Positions 44,318 through 55,021 of a stretch of 64,000 nt of DNA are shown here, one piece after another. The position numbers were made by a program, and so were the translations under genes. The first letter of the stretch is position 1. Each line of letters opens with the position of its first letter. A model generated the notes under the pieces. It made no database searches, was not told the origin of the DNA, and saw nothing but the letters and a program-made list of their open reading frames with translations. This stretch comes from Hyphomicrobium sp. (GTDB lineage Bacteria; Pseudomonadota; Alphaproteobacteria; Rhizobiales; Hyphomicrobiaceae), in the NCBI GenBank assembly GCA_030148725.1, contig JASBSU010000029.1, forward strand, positions 18,656-82,655, given 5' to 3'.

Positions 44318-45664
44318 GTGTCGGGTGGCAAGCTAACCGAGTTGCGGCGGCACGGTGAGACGCCGGTCGTGTGGCCCGCCGGCGTCACGCCGCCACAGGA
44401 GTTCGAGCGCGCGGTCGATTTCGCACGCAACGACGACGGCCACCTGTTTGTCACCGGCCGTGCCGGCACCGGCAAGTCGACGCTGCTGCGCACCCTGCGC
44501 GATCACATCACCGACGAGGCCGTCGTCCTGGCACCGACCGGTCTTGCCGCGGTGAACGTCGGCGGCCAGACGATCCATTCGTTTTTCGGCTTTCCGCCGC
44601 GCCTCGTGCGGTCCGAAGACATTAAACGCAGCCGCAACGGCCGCGTCATGCGCAAACTGAAGCTGATCATCATCGACGAGGTGTCGATGGTGCGCTCCGA
44701 TCTCATGTGGGCCATCGACCAGTCGCTGCGCGTCAACCGCGGCCGTCCGCGCGAAGCTTTCGGCGGCGTCCGCCTGATGCTGTTCGGCGACTTGCATCAG
44801 CTGCCCCCCGTCATCCAGGGGGATGTCGCGCAGCACCTCGAAAGCGAACACGGGGGGCCGTTCTTCTTTCACGTGTCGGCGCTGCAGGAGGGTGCCGGCG
44901 TCTCGCTGCTGGAGCTCGACAAGGTCTTCCGCCAGAGCGACGAGACCTTCCTGCACGTGCTCAACAGCATCCGCGACGGCGAGGTGACCGAAGAGGATCT
45001 GCAGGTGCTGAACGAGCGTACGCATCCGATAAGAACGCTTGGCGAGGGGGATCCGTACGTGATCCTCACGCCGACGAATGCCGCTGCGCAGCGCATCAAC
45101 ATGGCTTTCCTCGACGCGCTACGCACGACGGAGCGGACCTATGAGGCCGGCATCACCGGCGAATACTCGGACGCCTCACACCCCACCGATGCCAGCCTGC
45201 TGCTAAAGGAAGGCGCCAAGGTCATTCTTCTGCGCAACGACCCCGACAAGCGCTGGGTGAACGGCACCATCGCGCGGATTGCCCGGCTGGACGAGAAGCG
45301 CGTCTGGATCGAGTTGGACGGCAAAACGCACGAAATCGAGCCGGTCTCATGGGAGGCCCGCCGCTATGCGTTCGACCAGACGGCCGAGAAGATCGTCGAG
45401 AACGTCACCGGCACATTCCGCCAGTTTCCAGTCCGCCTGGCCTGGGCACTGACAATTCACAAGTCGCAGGGTTTGACCCTCGACAAGGTCTACATCGACT
45501 TGGGACGCGGCACCTTCGCGCATGGCCAGGCCTACGTGGCGCTGTCACGCTGTCGATCGCTGGAGGGGCTGGCCCTGGCGCGACCGCTTCGGCCTGCCGA
45601 TATCATCTTCGACCGTTCGGTTATGGGCTACCGCGACAGATTCACGCCCTTGGGCTTGCGGTAG
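44318..45664 (+). CDS. PIF1/RecD-like AAA helicase
   Basis: VTGRAGTGKSTLLRTLRDH; IIDEVSMVRSDLM; AYVALSRCRSLEGL. Confidence 0.9.
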   Translation: MSGGKLTELRRHGETPVVWPAGVTPPQEFERAVDFARNDDGHLFVTGRAGTGKSTLLRTLRDHITDEAVVLAPTGLAAVNVGGQTIHSFFGFPPRLVRSEDIKRSRNGRVMRKLKLIIIDEVSMVRSDLMWAIDQSLRVNRGRPREAFGGVRLMLFGDLHQLPPVIQGDVAQHLESEHGGPFFFHVSALQEGAGVSLLELDKVFRQSDETFLHVLNSIRDGEVTEEDLQVLNERTHPIRTLGEGDPYVILTPTNAAAQRINMAFLDALRTTERTYEAGITGEYSDASHPTDASLLLKEGAKVILLRNDPDKRWVNGTIARIARLDEKRVWIELDGKTHEIEPVSWEARRYAFDQTAEKIVENVTGTFRQFPVRLAWALTIHKSQGLTLDKVYIDLGRGTFAHGQAYVALSRCRSLEGLALARPLRPADIIFDRSVMGYRDRFTPLGLR

Positions 45665-45865
45665 CTCAAGCGCCGAACCGTCCCGCGGCGTTAGCGTTAT
45701 GCTCCGTCGGCTGCCTTTGGTGCGCCGCAAAAGATTTATGTTGCACTGCACAAAAAACCCTGTAGATTGAAACTTAGCGAGACATTGCGGTTAACGCAGC
45801 TCGCGCCCCGGTTTCAGAGCCGCCCATTTGGCGGCCGCATTGCCATAAGTGGAATGGAGAGAAGA

Positions 45866-46318
45866 ATGAACGATTTCACCCGCCAGGCCCAAGACATGTT
45901 CGCTGCCGCCAAGGAAGCGCGTATCCCCGAGAACGTCCAGGCGTTCGCCGAGGAGAGCGTGGCCAAGACGCGCGATGCCTACGCCAAGATGAACGCCGCC
46001 ACGCATGACAGCGTGAAGGCCGTCGAGGAAATCGTCCTCGCAGCCCAGGCCGGCGCCAAGTCTTTCGGCGAGAAGTTCCTGCACACCGCCTCCGTTAACG
46101 CCGAAGCTGCTTTCGACGCCGCCGAGGCCATTGCGAAGGCCAAGACGCTTCCGGAGGTTGCCCGCCTGCAGGCCGACTTCTTCAAGCAGCAGATGGCTGC
46201 CGCCAGCTCGCAGACCAAGGAGTTCTTCGAGCTGTCGAGCAAGATCAGCCGCCAGACGCTCGAGAGCCTCAACTCGGCCGCGACCAAGACCTTCGACCAG
46301 ATGAAGAAGGTCGGCTAA
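45866..46318 (+). CDS. Phasin family protein
   Basis: MNDFTRQAQDMFAAAKEARIPENVQAFAEESVAKTRDAYAKM. Confidence 0.9.
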   Translation: MNDFTRQAQDMFAAAKEARIPENVQAFAEESVAKTRDAYAKMNAATHDSVKAVEEIVLAAQAGAKSFGEKFLHTASVNAEAAFDAAEAIAKAKTLPEVARLQADFFKQQMAAASSQTKEFFELSSKISRQTLESLNSAATKTFDQMKKVG

Positions 46319-46346
46319 TCGCCCGACGCGACCCGCCTTTGAATTG

Positions 46347-46374
46347 GGGCCATGGATCCGTCCATGGCCCTTTT
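46347..46374 (+). terminator. Rho-independent terminator after phasin gene
   Basis: GGGCCATGGA-TCCG-TCCATGGCCC-TTTT. Confidence 0.85.
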
Positions 46375-46459
46375 CGCATCCGGCGCGTCCAACTTTCAGC
46401 AAACTGCTGGGCGAGCTTCGGACGTAGCTGAATGGCGTGTTCCGATGTAAAGTCTCAGA

Positions 46460-46969
46460 ATGCTTGGTGAAAGTTCACAATACGAGATTAGGCCCGGCGA
46501 GCCTTCCGACGCCCCTGCGCTGAGCGAAGTGTTCGCGGCCAGTTGGACCGGCGCCTACCGAGGCATCATTCCCCATCTGCACCTCGACCGCATGATCCGA
46601 CGCCGCTCATCGGACTGGTGGAGCGCGACCTTGCGGTCGGGCAGCGACATTCTCGTTCTGCAGGTGAGCGACGCAGTCGTAGGCTATGCAACACTCGGTC
46701 CTGCCCGCGGCCGTTCCCGCTACGAGGGCGAGATCTACGAGATCTATATTTCTCCCGATTACCAGGGCCTGGGCTTCGGCGAGTGCCTGTTCGAAGGGTG
46801 TCGGAACCACCTCGACGGCCGCCAGTTGAACGGCCTGCTGGTTTGGGCGCTGGCCGACAATACCATCGCGTCGGATTTTTATTGGCGCCGCGGCGGTCGG
46901 CCCGTCGGCGCGACCATCGAAGCCTTTGGCGCGGCACAATTGAAGAAAGTCGCATTCGCCTGGGACTGA
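46460..46969 (+). CDS. GNAT family N-acetyltransferase
   Basis: YEIRPGEPSDAPALSEVFAASWTGAYRGIIP...GEIYEIYISPDYQGLGFGECLF. Confidence 0.88.
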   Translation: MLGESSQYEIRPGEPSDAPALSEVFAASWTGAYRGIIPHLHLDRMIRRRSSDWWSATLRSGSDILVLQVSDAVVGYATLGPARGRSRYEGEIYEIYISPDYQGLGFGECLFEGCRNHLDGRQLNGLLVWALADNTIASDFYWRRGGRPVGATIEAFGAAQLKKVAFAWD

Positions 46970-47172
46970 TCTCATCTCCATCAGATGAAATAACCGAAAC
47001 GCTCGACGTTGAACTTCTCCCATCCAATGACCGCTTATCGTAAGGGCCGTTACCAGGCGCCCCGCGGCTTGCCTGGCCCGCGTAAAGGCGCCGCTGAGAG
47101 GGTCGCTTTCCTCAAGGCCGCGACTGCTGCTATACCGCGCCGCATTCCTTCGCTGGACCTTGAGGTTGCCGA

Positions 47173-47967
47173 ATGAAAGTCGCCGTGATGGGCGTTGGGG
47201 GGCGCATGGGCCAGGAGCTTCTCCGGGCAGCCCACGCCGCCGGTTGCACCATCGTCGGTGCCGTGGAACGCCAGGGGTCGCCTCTCATCGGGACCGACGC
47301 GGGCGAGGTCGCCGGCATCAAGGCTCTCGGCATCCCGGTGACGTCAGATGCGCTCGACGTCATCTCGCGCTGCGATGGCATCCTCGACTTCACGTCCCCC
47401 AAAGCCACAGTCGAATTCGCCGGGCTCGCTGCCAACGCGCGCGCCGTTCACGTTATCGGCACCACCGGCCTTTCCGCTGAGGATGAAGCCCATATCGCTG
47501 CCGCAGCCCGCCACGCGCCCATCATCAAGGCCGGCAACATGAGCCTCGGCGTGAACCTCCTCGTCGCCCTGACGCGCCGCGTTGCCGAGGCGCTGGACGA
47601 GGATTACGACATCGAGATCGTCGAGATGCACCACCGCGATAAGGTCGACGCGCCCTCCGGCACCGCGCTGATGCTGGGCGCTGCTGCGGCCGAGGGTCGC
47701 GGAATCGATCTGGAGCCCCACGCCGTCAGGGCCCGCGATGGTCATACCGGGCCTCGCAATCGCGGCGACATAGGCTTTGCAACATTGCGCGGCGGCAGCG
47801 TCGTCGGCGACCACCGGGTCATCCTGGCTGGCCCCGGCGAGCGCATCGAGCTGGCCCACATAGCGGGCGACCGATCGATTTTCGCACGCGGAGCCGTGAA
47901 GGCTCTGCTCTGGGGCAAGGGCAAAGCCCCTGGCCTCTACTCGATGTCTGACGTGTTGGGTCTTTAA
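47173..47967 (+). CDS. dapB: 4-hydroxy-tetrahydrodipicolinate reductase
   Basis: [21 protein letters not shown]...[19 protein letters not shown]. Confidence 0.97.
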   Translation: MKVAVMGVGGRMGQELLRAAHAAGCTIVGAVERQGSPLIGTDAGEVAGIKALGIPVTSDALDVISRCDGILDFTSPKATVEFAGLAANARAVHVIGTTGLSAEDEAHIAAAARHAPIIKAGNMSLGVNLLVALTRRVAEALDEDYDIEIVEMHHRDKVDAPSGTALMLGAAAAEGRGIDLEPHAVRARDGHTGPRNRGDIGFATLRGGSVVGDHRVILAGPGERIELAHIAGDRSIFARGAVKALLWGKGKAPGLYSMSDVLGL

Positions 47968-47970
47968 GAC

Positions 47971-48660
47971 GTGGAAGCTCGCCCCATCGCACCTGCCGCT
48001 CAAGCCAATAGAACGCTCGTGCTCATCCGCCACGGAGAGAGCGAGTGGAACCGCCGCAACCTGTTCACCGGCTGGTGCAATCCCGACCTGACGGAGAAGG
48101 GTCTCATCGAGGCGATGGTTGCCGCCCGCATGCTGCGATCGAGCGGCATCCGCTTCGATGTCGCCTACACCAGCAAGCTGAAGCGCGCGCAGCGCACGCT
48201 CGACATCATCCTGTCTGAGCTCGGCGAGAAGAATATGCCGATCCATTTCGAGGAAGCTTTGAACGAGCGCCATTACGGCGACTTGTGCGGTCTCAACAAG
48301 GACGAGGCGAAGGAGCGCTGGGGCGAGGAGCAGGTTCGCATCTGGCGCCGCAGCTACGACATCCCTCCGCCCGGCGGCGAAAGCCTCAGGGACACCGAGG
48401 ATCGGGTGATGCCGTATTATCGCTCGCACATCTGGCCCGATCTTGAGGCCGGCAAATCGGTGCTGGTGGTCGCGCACGGCAACTCGCTGCGTGCCCTTAT
48501 CATGAACCTCGAGAACCTCACCGGCGAGGAGATCCTCAGCCGCGAACTCGCGACGGGCGCGCCGATCGTCTACAGCCTCGGCAGCGATGGCGTGCCTCTG
48601 GAGCGCACTGATCTGCTGCCGTCCCGCAGCGTCAACGCTCCGCCCGAAGACATGGTCTGA
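47971..48660 (+). CDS. gpmA: 2,3-bisphosphoglycerate-dependent phosphoglycerate mutase
   Basis: [29 protein letters not shown]. Confidence 0.95.
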   Translation: MEARPIAPAAQANRTLVLIRHGESEWNRRNLFTGWCNPDLTEKGLIEAMVAARMLRSSGIRFDVAYTSKLKRAQRTLDIILSELGEKNMPIHFEEALNERHYGDLCGLNKDEAKERWGEEQVRIWRRSYDIPPPGGESLRDTEDRVMPYYRSHIWPDLEAGKSVLVVAHGNSLRALIMNLENLTGEEILSRELATGAPIVYSLGSDGVPLERTDLLPSRSVNAPPEDMV

Positions 48661-48683
48661 CGTAACTGCGAGGGGGGGCGAGC

Positions 48684-49283
48684 ATGGCACTGCAGGATGT
48701 GGCCGACGCCATGGAAGGCGACGACGGCAAGAAACAACGTGACCGGCTGATCGCCGTCTACATCGGCATTCTCGCCGTCATTCTCGCGGTGGCCGGCGTT
48801 GGCGGCGGCAATGCCACCAAGGACGCCACCGCCCGCAACATCGAGGCCGCGAATACCTGGGCCTTCTTCCAGGCCAAGAACATTCGCCGCCACGAGATCC
48901 GCTTGCAGATTTCCGAGTTCGAGGTGCTGCTCGCGTCCCAGCCGGGCATGCCCGAGGCTGCGCGCACGATGATCGACGAGCGCCTTGCCAAGCTCCGTCA
49001 GGACGAAGCGCGCTACACCTCCGAGCCTGAAACCGGCGAAGGGACGAAGGAGCTGTCCGTCAAGGCGCACGACCTCGAGCAGCAGCGCGACGTAGCGATG
49101 TCGAAAGATCCCTACTTCGATTACGGCCAGGCCATGCTGCAGATCGCCATCGTGCTTGCGTCAGTTTCGATCATCACGGGTGGCAGTGCCTTGCTTTTCC
49201 TCAGTGGTGCCCTGGCCGTCCTCGGCACCCTCCTGACGGTAAACGGGTTCTTCCTGCTGGTTCAGATCCCCTACGTCGGCTGA
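48684..49283 (+). CDS. DUF4337-like membrane protein
   Basis: [29 protein letters not shown] with terminal hydrophobic segments. Confidence 0.8.
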   Translation: MALQDVADAMEGDDGKKQRDRLIAVYIGILAVILAVAGVGGGNATKDATARNIEAANTWAFFQAKNIRRHEIRLQISEFEVLLASQPGMPEAARTMIDERLAKLRQDEARYTSEPETGEGTKELSVKAHDLEQQRDVAMSKDPYFDYGQAMLQIAIVLASVSIITGGSALLFLSGALAVLGTLLTVNGFFLLVQIPYVG

Positions 49284-49380
49284 TCCAAGCCGCCCCTGCA
49301 GCGCCTCTTGCTCCCACGGGGCCGAGCCGCTAGCACTACCGCGCTTTCCATCATCCTCACGCAGCTTAGGCCCCAGGCGA

Positions 49381-50493
49381 ATGACCACCTATAACCTGCT
49401 CCTGCTCCCCGGCGACGGCATCGGCGTCGAGACAATCGCTGAGGTCGAGCGGATCATCGACTTTTTGAACACGGCTGGGCGCGTGAAGTTCGCCACCGAC
49501 ACCGATCTCGTCGGAGGCGCGGCCTACGACAAGCACGGCGTCGCCATCTCCGACGCAGCGATGGAGAAGGCGCAGAAAGCCGACGCGGTGATCTTCGGAG
49601 CCGTCGGCGGACCCAAGTGGGACGGCGTGCCCTACGCGGTGCGCCCCGAGGCCGGGCTTCTGCGCCTGCGCAAGGACCTTGGGCTCTTCGCAAATCTGCG
49701 ACCGGCTATCTGCTATCCGGCACTTGCCGACGCCTCTTCACTGAAGCGCGAGCTGGTCGAAGGCCTCGACATCATGATTGTCCGAGAGCTGACGGGCGGC
49801 GTGTATTTCGGCGAACCCAAGGAGATCGTGACGCTCGAGAACGGCGAGAAGCGCGCCGTCGATACGCAGGTCTATACGACGAGCGAGATCGAGCGCATCG
49901 CCAAGGTGGCCTTCGATCTGGCGCGCAAGCGTGGCAACAAGGTGCACTCGGCCGAGAAGCGCAACGTCATGAAGACCGGCGTGCTGTGGAATGAGGTTGT
50001 CACGGCCACCCACAAGGCCTACGCACCGGACGTGAAGCTCGAGCACATCCTGGCCGACAACTGCGCCATGCAGCTCGTCCGCAACCCCAAGCAGTTCGAC
50101 GTCATCGTCACCGACAACCTGTTCGGAGACGTCTTGTCGGACGAGGCCGCGATGGCGACGGGCTCGCTCGGCATGTTGCCGTCCGCGTCGCTCGGCGCAC
50201 CGGACGCCAAGACCGGCAAGCGCAAGGCGCTGTACGAGCCGGTGCATGGTTCCGCGCCCGACATCGCCGGCCAGGGTCTCGCCAACCCGATCGCCACCAT
50301 CGCCTCGTTCGGCATGGCGCTGCGCTATTCCTTCGACATGGGCAGCGAAGCTGACCTGCTCGACAAGGCAATCGCCGGTGTTCTCGCCGCGGGCCTGCGC
50401 ACGGGCGACATCATGCAGCCGGGAATGACCAAGGTCGGCACCTCGGAGATGGGCAGCGCCATCCTCGGCGAACTCAAGAAGCTCGCGGGCTGA
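49381..50493 (+). CDS. leuB: 3-isopropylmalate dehydrogenase
   Basis: [22 protein letters not shown]...[32 protein letters not shown]. Confidence 0.97.
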   Translation: MTTYNLLLLPGDGIGVETIAEVERIIDFLNTAGRVKFATDTDLVGGAAYDKHGVAISDAAMEKAQKADAVIFGAVGGPKWDGVPYAVRPEAGLLRLRKDLGLFANLRPAICYPALADASSLKRELVEGLDIMIVRELTGGVYFGEPKEIVTLENGEKRAVDTQVYTTSEIERIAKVAFDLARKRGNKVHSAEKRNVMKTGVLWNEVVTATHKAYAPDVKLEHILADNCAMQLVRNPKQFDVIVTDNLFGDVLSDEAAMATGSLGMLPSASLGAPDAKTGKRKALYEPVHGSAPDIAGQGLANPIATIASFGMALRYSFDMGSEADLLDKAIAGVLAAGLRTGDIMQPGMTKVGTSEMGSAILGELKKLAG

Positions 50494-50680
50494 TCCGTCG
50501 CCCTGGCAGCGAAGCCCGCGTCGGCTTTGCGAACGCGTCGACGCGGCAAGCCCGACGCAGGTCAGATGGGCCAGACTTTGGCGGGGCGCTCCCTCGCCCC
50601 TTGCGCGGGGCGGCGACGGCGCGTAAGTGACGCCCGATGGATGCGGCAATGGCGCCGCATTGGAAAATTCGGGTCATACC

Positions 50681-51709
50681 ATGGGTTACAAGGTCGCCGT
50701 GGTCGGCGCCACGGGCAACGTGGGCCGCGAAATGCTGAAGGTGCTTGCTGAGCGCAAGTTTCCGGTGGACGAGGTTTACGCCATCGCCTCCCGGCGCCCG
50801 CTCGGTACGGAGGTCACGTTCGGCGACCGACCACTGAAATGCCAGGATATCGAGCAGTTCGACTTCTCGAAGGTCGACGTCTGCCTCATGTCGGCGGGCT
50901 CTAGCGTGTCGAAGGAATGGTCGCCGCGCATCGGCGCCAAGGGCTGCATCGTCATCGATAACTCGTCGTGCTGGCGCTATGACCTCGACGTGCCGCTCAT
51001 CGTGCCCGAAGTGAACGCGGACGCCATCGCGGGCTACACCAAGAAGAACATCATCGCCAACCCCAACTGCTCGACGGCGCAGCTCGTCGTCGTGCTGAAG
51101 CCGCTGCATGACGCCGCGAAGATCAAGCGCGTCGTGGTCTCGACCTATCAGTCCGTCTCCGGCGCCGGCAAGGAGGCGATGGACGAGTTGTGGTCGCAGA
51201 CCAAGGGCAAATACGTGCCCGGCCAGGAAGTTGCGCCGAATAAGTTTCCCAAGCAGATCGCCTTCAATTGCATTCCTCACATCGACGTCTTCATGGAGGA
51301 CGGCTACACGAAAGAGGAATGGAAGATGCTGGCCGAGACCAAGAAGATTCTCGACCCGGCCATCAAGCTGACGGCAACCTGCGTGCGCGTGCCGGTGTTC
51401 GTCGGTCACTCGGAAGCGGTCACCATCGAGTTCGAGAACCCGATCTCGCCGGAAGAAGCGCGAGCGATTCTGCGCGACGCACCGGGCGTGGTGGTCGTCG
51501 ATAAGCGTGAGCCGGGCGGCTACGTCACGCCGGTCGAGGCTGCCGGCGAGTTCGGAACCTATGTGTCGCGCATTCGCGAGGACGCGACCGTCGAGAACGG
51601 TCTGTCGTTGTGGGTGGTGTCGGACAATCTTCTGAAGGGCGCTGCCCTGAATACGGTGCAGATCGCCGAGACGATCATCGCCCGCAAGCTTCTGCCGAAC
51701 GCCGCCTGA
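50681..51709 (+). CDS. asd: Aspartate-semialdehyde dehydrogenase
   Basis: Start trimmed to MGYKVAVVGATGNVGREMLKVL; NCSTAQLVV. Confidence 0.96.
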   Translation: MGYKVAVVGATGNVGREMLKVLAERKFPVDEVYAIASRRPLGTEVTFGDRPLKCQDIEQFDFSKVDVCLMSAGSSVSKEWSPRIGAKGCIVIDNSSCWRYDLDVPLIVPEVNADAIAGYTKKNIIANPNCSTAQLVVVLKPLHDAAKIKRVVVSTYQSVSGAGKEAMDELWSQTKGKYVPGQEVAPNKFPKQIAFNCIPHIDVFMEDGYTKEEWKMLAETKKILDPAIKLTATCVRVPVFVGHSEAVTIEFENPISPEEARAILRDAPGVVVVDKREPGGYVTPVEAAGEFGTYVSRIREDATVENGLSLWVVSDNLLKGAALNTVQIAETIIARKLLPNAA

Positions 51710-51734
51710 GGCCGTTTGCGAGCGCCGACAGATG

Positions 51735-51769
51735 ACGCCGAGCAATCGTCTTGCTCGGCGTTTTCTTTT
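51735..51769 (+). terminator. Rho-independent terminator after asd
   Basis: ACGCCGAGCAA-TCGTC-TTGCTCGGCGT then TTTCTTTTC. Confidence 0.9.
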
Positions 51770-52258
51770 CTACTCGCCGCTGTCGGCGCCGTTTCCGGCC
51801 TGCAGCTTTCCGAGCGCTTTCACGATCAGGTTGAGATCCTGCAGGAAGCGTTCGCGTTGCTGACCTGGAAGAACCCCGAGTATCCGATCGTCGACGCGCT
51901 TCGCCAGTGGGTCTGTCGACTTCAGTACCCGCCAGCCCTCTTCGGTCAGCTTGACCGCGTAGGCCCGCGCATCTTCCTTCGTCCGGCGTCGCTGCAGGAG
52001 GCCCTTTTTGAGCATCCGTCGCACGATGTCCGCCAGCGTCGATCGGTCGACCCCGGTTTTCTCGACGAGCAGCGTCTGGCTGACGCCTTCGTTTTGGGCG
52101 ACGGCAACCAACACCGCGTATTGGCGCGGTGTGAGATCGCCGTCCGCCATCTCACCCTGAAAGATGTCGCTGGCGCATTGGCCCGCGCGATGCAGCAGGT
52201 GGATGGGAGATCTCTCGAGTCTGCCCCCCACCGAGTCTCGTGGTTTCTGACGTGTCAT
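51770..52258 (-). CDS. MarR family transcriptional regulator
   Basis: LTPRQYAVLVAVAQNEGVSQTLLVEKTGVDRSTLADIVRRMLKKGLLQRRR. Confidence 0.93.
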   Translation of the reverse strand: MTRQKPRDSVGGRLERSPIHLLHRAGQCASDIFQGEMADGDLTPRQYAVLVAVAQNEGVSQTLLVEKTGVDRSTLADIVRRMLKKGLLQRRRTKEDARAYAVKLTEEGWRVLKSTDPLAKRVDDRILGVLPGQQRERFLQDLNLIVKALGKLQAGNGADSGE

Positions 52259-52487
52259 GTGTTCTTAGGTCACGCGGGCACGAACCGGAGCCGCGCAAGC
52301 GATCTCCGACCCCCCATGCCCACCTTTGCCTGCGTGGAATAGGATGCGGTACGGATTGGAGAAAATACCAGTTTCGCAAATTCGTCCAGAGCAAAACCAC
52401 ACTCTTCGCGTACTAAAAGCGTAATAATACGCGGCGATAAGAGTGACAGCAGAAAGTCAGCACAAAGAACGTCTGCCGGCGCAACGC

Positions 52488-53075
52488 TCAGTCGGCTGGT
52501 ATTTCATGCGCCTTAAGTAGGCCGATCTGCGAAATGGCGAACGCCATCGTCAACGGCATGATCGCAAATACTTTAAAGCTCACCCACGTGTCGGTGGAGA
52601 CTGTCCGCCAAACCACTTCGTTGAGCACCGCCAGCACCGTGAAGAAGCACGCCCACCGCAGCGTCAGCTTGCGCCAGCCTTCCTCGTTCAGCCGGAACAC
52701 TTCCCCGAACACCACCTTCAGCAGCGAGTGACCGGCGAGCAGGCCGCCGAATAGAGCCGCAGCGAAGAGCCCGTTGACGATCGTAGGCTTGATCTTGATG
52801 AAATGGTCGTCCTGCAGCCACAGCGTCAGGCCGCCGAACACGACCACGCAGGCGCCTGACACGAGTGGCATGACGGGAATGCGGCCGAATATGAAGCGCG
52901 AGGCGATCAGCGACACGATCGTCGCGACCATGAAAACGCCCGTTCCCCAGTAAATGCCGGCCTTTGAATTGACGACGAAGAAGACGATCAGCGGCCCGAC
53001 CTCGACGGCGAGCTTCAGGAGTTGCGAGCGCGTCGCCGACGCCTCCTCCGGCTTTGTCGCTGTCTGCTCGCCCAT
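52488..53075 (-). CDS. YciB/IspZ inner-membrane septation protein A family, copy 1
   Basis: LAVEVGPLIVFFVVNSKAGIYWGTGVFMVATIVSLI...LNEVVWRTVSTDTWVSFKVFAIMP. Confidence 0.9.
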   Translation of the reverse strand: MGEQTATKPEEASATRSQLLKLAVEVGPLIVFFVVNSKAGIYWGTGVFMVATIVSLIASRFIFGRIPVMPLVSGACVVVFGGLTLWLQDDHFIKIKPTIVNGLFAAALFGGLLAGHSLLKVVFGEVFRLNEEGWRKLTLRWACFFTVLAVLNEVVWRTVSTDTWVSFKVFAIMPLTMAFAISQIGLLKAHEIPAD

Positions 53076-53130
53076 CTGACGTCCTTCCCTGCTCTAGATG
53101 CTTGTTGTTAGCTGGCCGGACGGCGCTCGC

Positions 53131-53883
53131 CTACCGCAAATTCGCCTCGTGCTCGCTGGGCGTGCGCGCAGTCGCCGTTGGCTTGGCCGCAGCCGGCCGC
53201 GCGGACCCAGGGGTTTCCTGTGGGGCTGCAGGCTCCTGAGCCTCAGCGATAGCCTCGAGCTCGACATGCCCTTCCGGGACCCGGTACCGCTGCATCAGGC
53301 GCGTCAGGTACCAGGCGTACAGCCCCGAAAGTGGCATGATGATCGCCACTTTGAAGGCGATCCAGATCCCGACGCCGTCCATTTGCATCCCGAGGATGTT
53401 GTAGATGGACTCGTCCTTGAAGGTCAGCCGGACGGCCTCGTTGGCGACCGCCGTGAACACGAAGAACCAGGCGAAGTTCCACGTGAACTTGTCCCAGCCG
53501 CGCTTCGTGTAGTGGAACGTCTTCTCGAACACGTACTTGAAGAAATTCCGATCCAGCCACAGCCCACCGAACAGAAACGCCGCGAACATGGCGTTGAAGA
53601 TCGTAACCTTGATCTGCACCCACATCGGGTCGTGGGTGATGATCGTTAAGGCGCCGAACACCACGGTGACGGTCGACGCGATGAGCGGAAAGATCGGCAG
53701 TCGCCCTATGACGACGTACATGCCGACGATCGCGACCACCGTCGAGATGATGAGCGCCCATGTTCCGGCTTCGATGCCGTACATGGCGTTGACGATGAAC
53801 ATCAACACCAACGGCCCGAACTCACCGAGAATGTTCACGGTCTGCTCGGCGTTGAAAGGCATCAATCGCTTCAGCGCTCTCAT
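53131..53883 (-). CDS. YciB/IspZ-like membrane protein, copy 2
   Basis: LGEFGPLVLMFIVNAMYGIEAGTWALIISTVVAIV...ANEAVRLTFKDE...WIAFKVAIIMPLSGLYA. Confidence 0.85.
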   Translation of the reverse strand: MRALKRLMPFNAEQTVNILGEFGPLVLMFIVNAMYGIEAGTWALIISTVVAIVGMYVVIGRLPIFPLIASTVTVVFGALTIITHDPMWVQIKVTIFNAMFAAFLFGGLWLDRNFFKYVFEKTFHYTKRGWDKFTWNFAWFFVFTAVANEAVRLTFKDESIYNILGMQMDGVGIWIAFKVAIIMPLSGLYAWYLTRLMQRYRVPEGHVELEAIAEAQEPAAPQETPGSARPAAAKPTATARTPSEHEANLR

Positions 53884-53953
53884 CTGCCGGACATCACCCT
53901 CATCTGCTTAAGAATTCCTGCTCGCCGTATTTAGGTTGCGCCCGCCGGTGAGA

Positions 53954-55021
53954 CTAGCTCCCGGCGATGGCTTGTGCGAACTCGCCGGCATCGAATGGCT
54001 GAAGGTCGTCGATACTCTCGCCAACGCCGATGGCATGGACGGGAAGGCCATGTTTGGCGGAGATTGCGACAAGAATGCCGCCCCGGGCCGTCCCATCGAG
54101 CTTGGTCATCACGAGGCCCGTCACGCCCGCGCGCTCCTTGAAGACGTCAACCTGCGACAAAGCGTTCTGCCCCGTCGTGGCATCGAGCACCAGAAGCACG
54201 TCGTGCGGCGCCGAGGGGTCCATCTTGCGCAGGACGCGGACGACCTTCGCCAGCTCGTCCATGAGGCCTTCCTTGTTCTGGAGGCGCCCGGCCGTATCGA
54301 CCAGCAGCACGTCGACGCCCTCTTCGCGGGCCCGCGCGAATGCATCGTAGACGAGCCCGGCGGCGTCGGCCCCTGCGGACCCGGAAACAACGTGTGCGCC
54401 TGTGCGCTCGCCCCAGATCTTCAATTGCTCGATCGCCGCCGCGCGGAAGGTATCGCCGGCCGCCATCATCACGCTCTTGCCCTGCGCGCGAAACTGCGCG
54501 GCGAGCTTGCCGATCGTCGTGGTCTTGCCTGTGCCGTTGACGCCGACCATGAGGATCACGTGCGGCTTGTGGGTGGCGTCGACGACCAGCGGTTGTGCGA
54601 CGGGAGCGAGCACCTGCTCGACTTCGGTCTTGAGAACCGTGCGCACGTCGTCGGCGCTGATGTCCTTTTCGAAGCGGCCCTTGCGCAGCGTCGTGATGAT
54701 CTTCTCTGCCGTCGCGACACCGAGATCCGACTCGATGAGCAAGTCCTCGAGGTCGTCGAGCGTTGCAGCTTCGAGCTTCTTCTTGGTGAACAGCCCCGTG
54801 ATGCCGTCGGTGAGCTTGGCGGACGTTTTGCCCAGCCCCTGCTTCAGGCGGCTGAACCAGCTTGTCTTCGTGGCCGCCTCTTCCAGAGGCTGAATAGGTT
54901 CGATCGTCGCGTCGGGCGCCGCCGTCGCATCGGCATCGCTTGTTGGCGCGGTGTCGGCCGCTGGCGTTTCGGTGCGCTTGCCCCACAGCCGTCCGAATGT
55001 GCTTTGTACTTTGCCGCTCAC
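53954..55021 (-). CDS. ftsY: Signal recognition particle receptor FtsY
   Basis: VILMVGVNGTGKTTTIGKLAAQFRAQGKSVMMAAGDTFRAAA. Confidence 0.97.
   Translation of the reverse strand: MSGKVQSTFGRLWGKRTETPAADTAPTSDADATAAPDATIEPIQPLEEAATKTSWFSRLKQGLGKTSAKLTDGITGLFTKKKLEAATLDDLEDLLIESDLGVATAEKIITTLRKGRFEKDISADDVRTVLKTEVEQVLAPVAQPLVVDATHKPHVILMVGVNGTGKTTTIGKLAAQFRAQGKSVMMAAGDTFRAAAIEQLKIWGERTGAHVVSGSAGADAAGLVYDAFARAREEGVDVLLVDTAGRLQNKEGLMDELAKVVRVLRKMDPSAPHDVLLVLDATTGQNALSQVDVFKERAGVTGLVMTKLDGTARGGILVAISAKHGLPVHAIGVGESIDDLQPFDAGEFAQAIAGS

Noticed and set aside
53476-53490. parS-like GTTCCACGTGAACTT
   Set aside because: Right arm does not match parS and it lies in a yciB coding region far from the cluster
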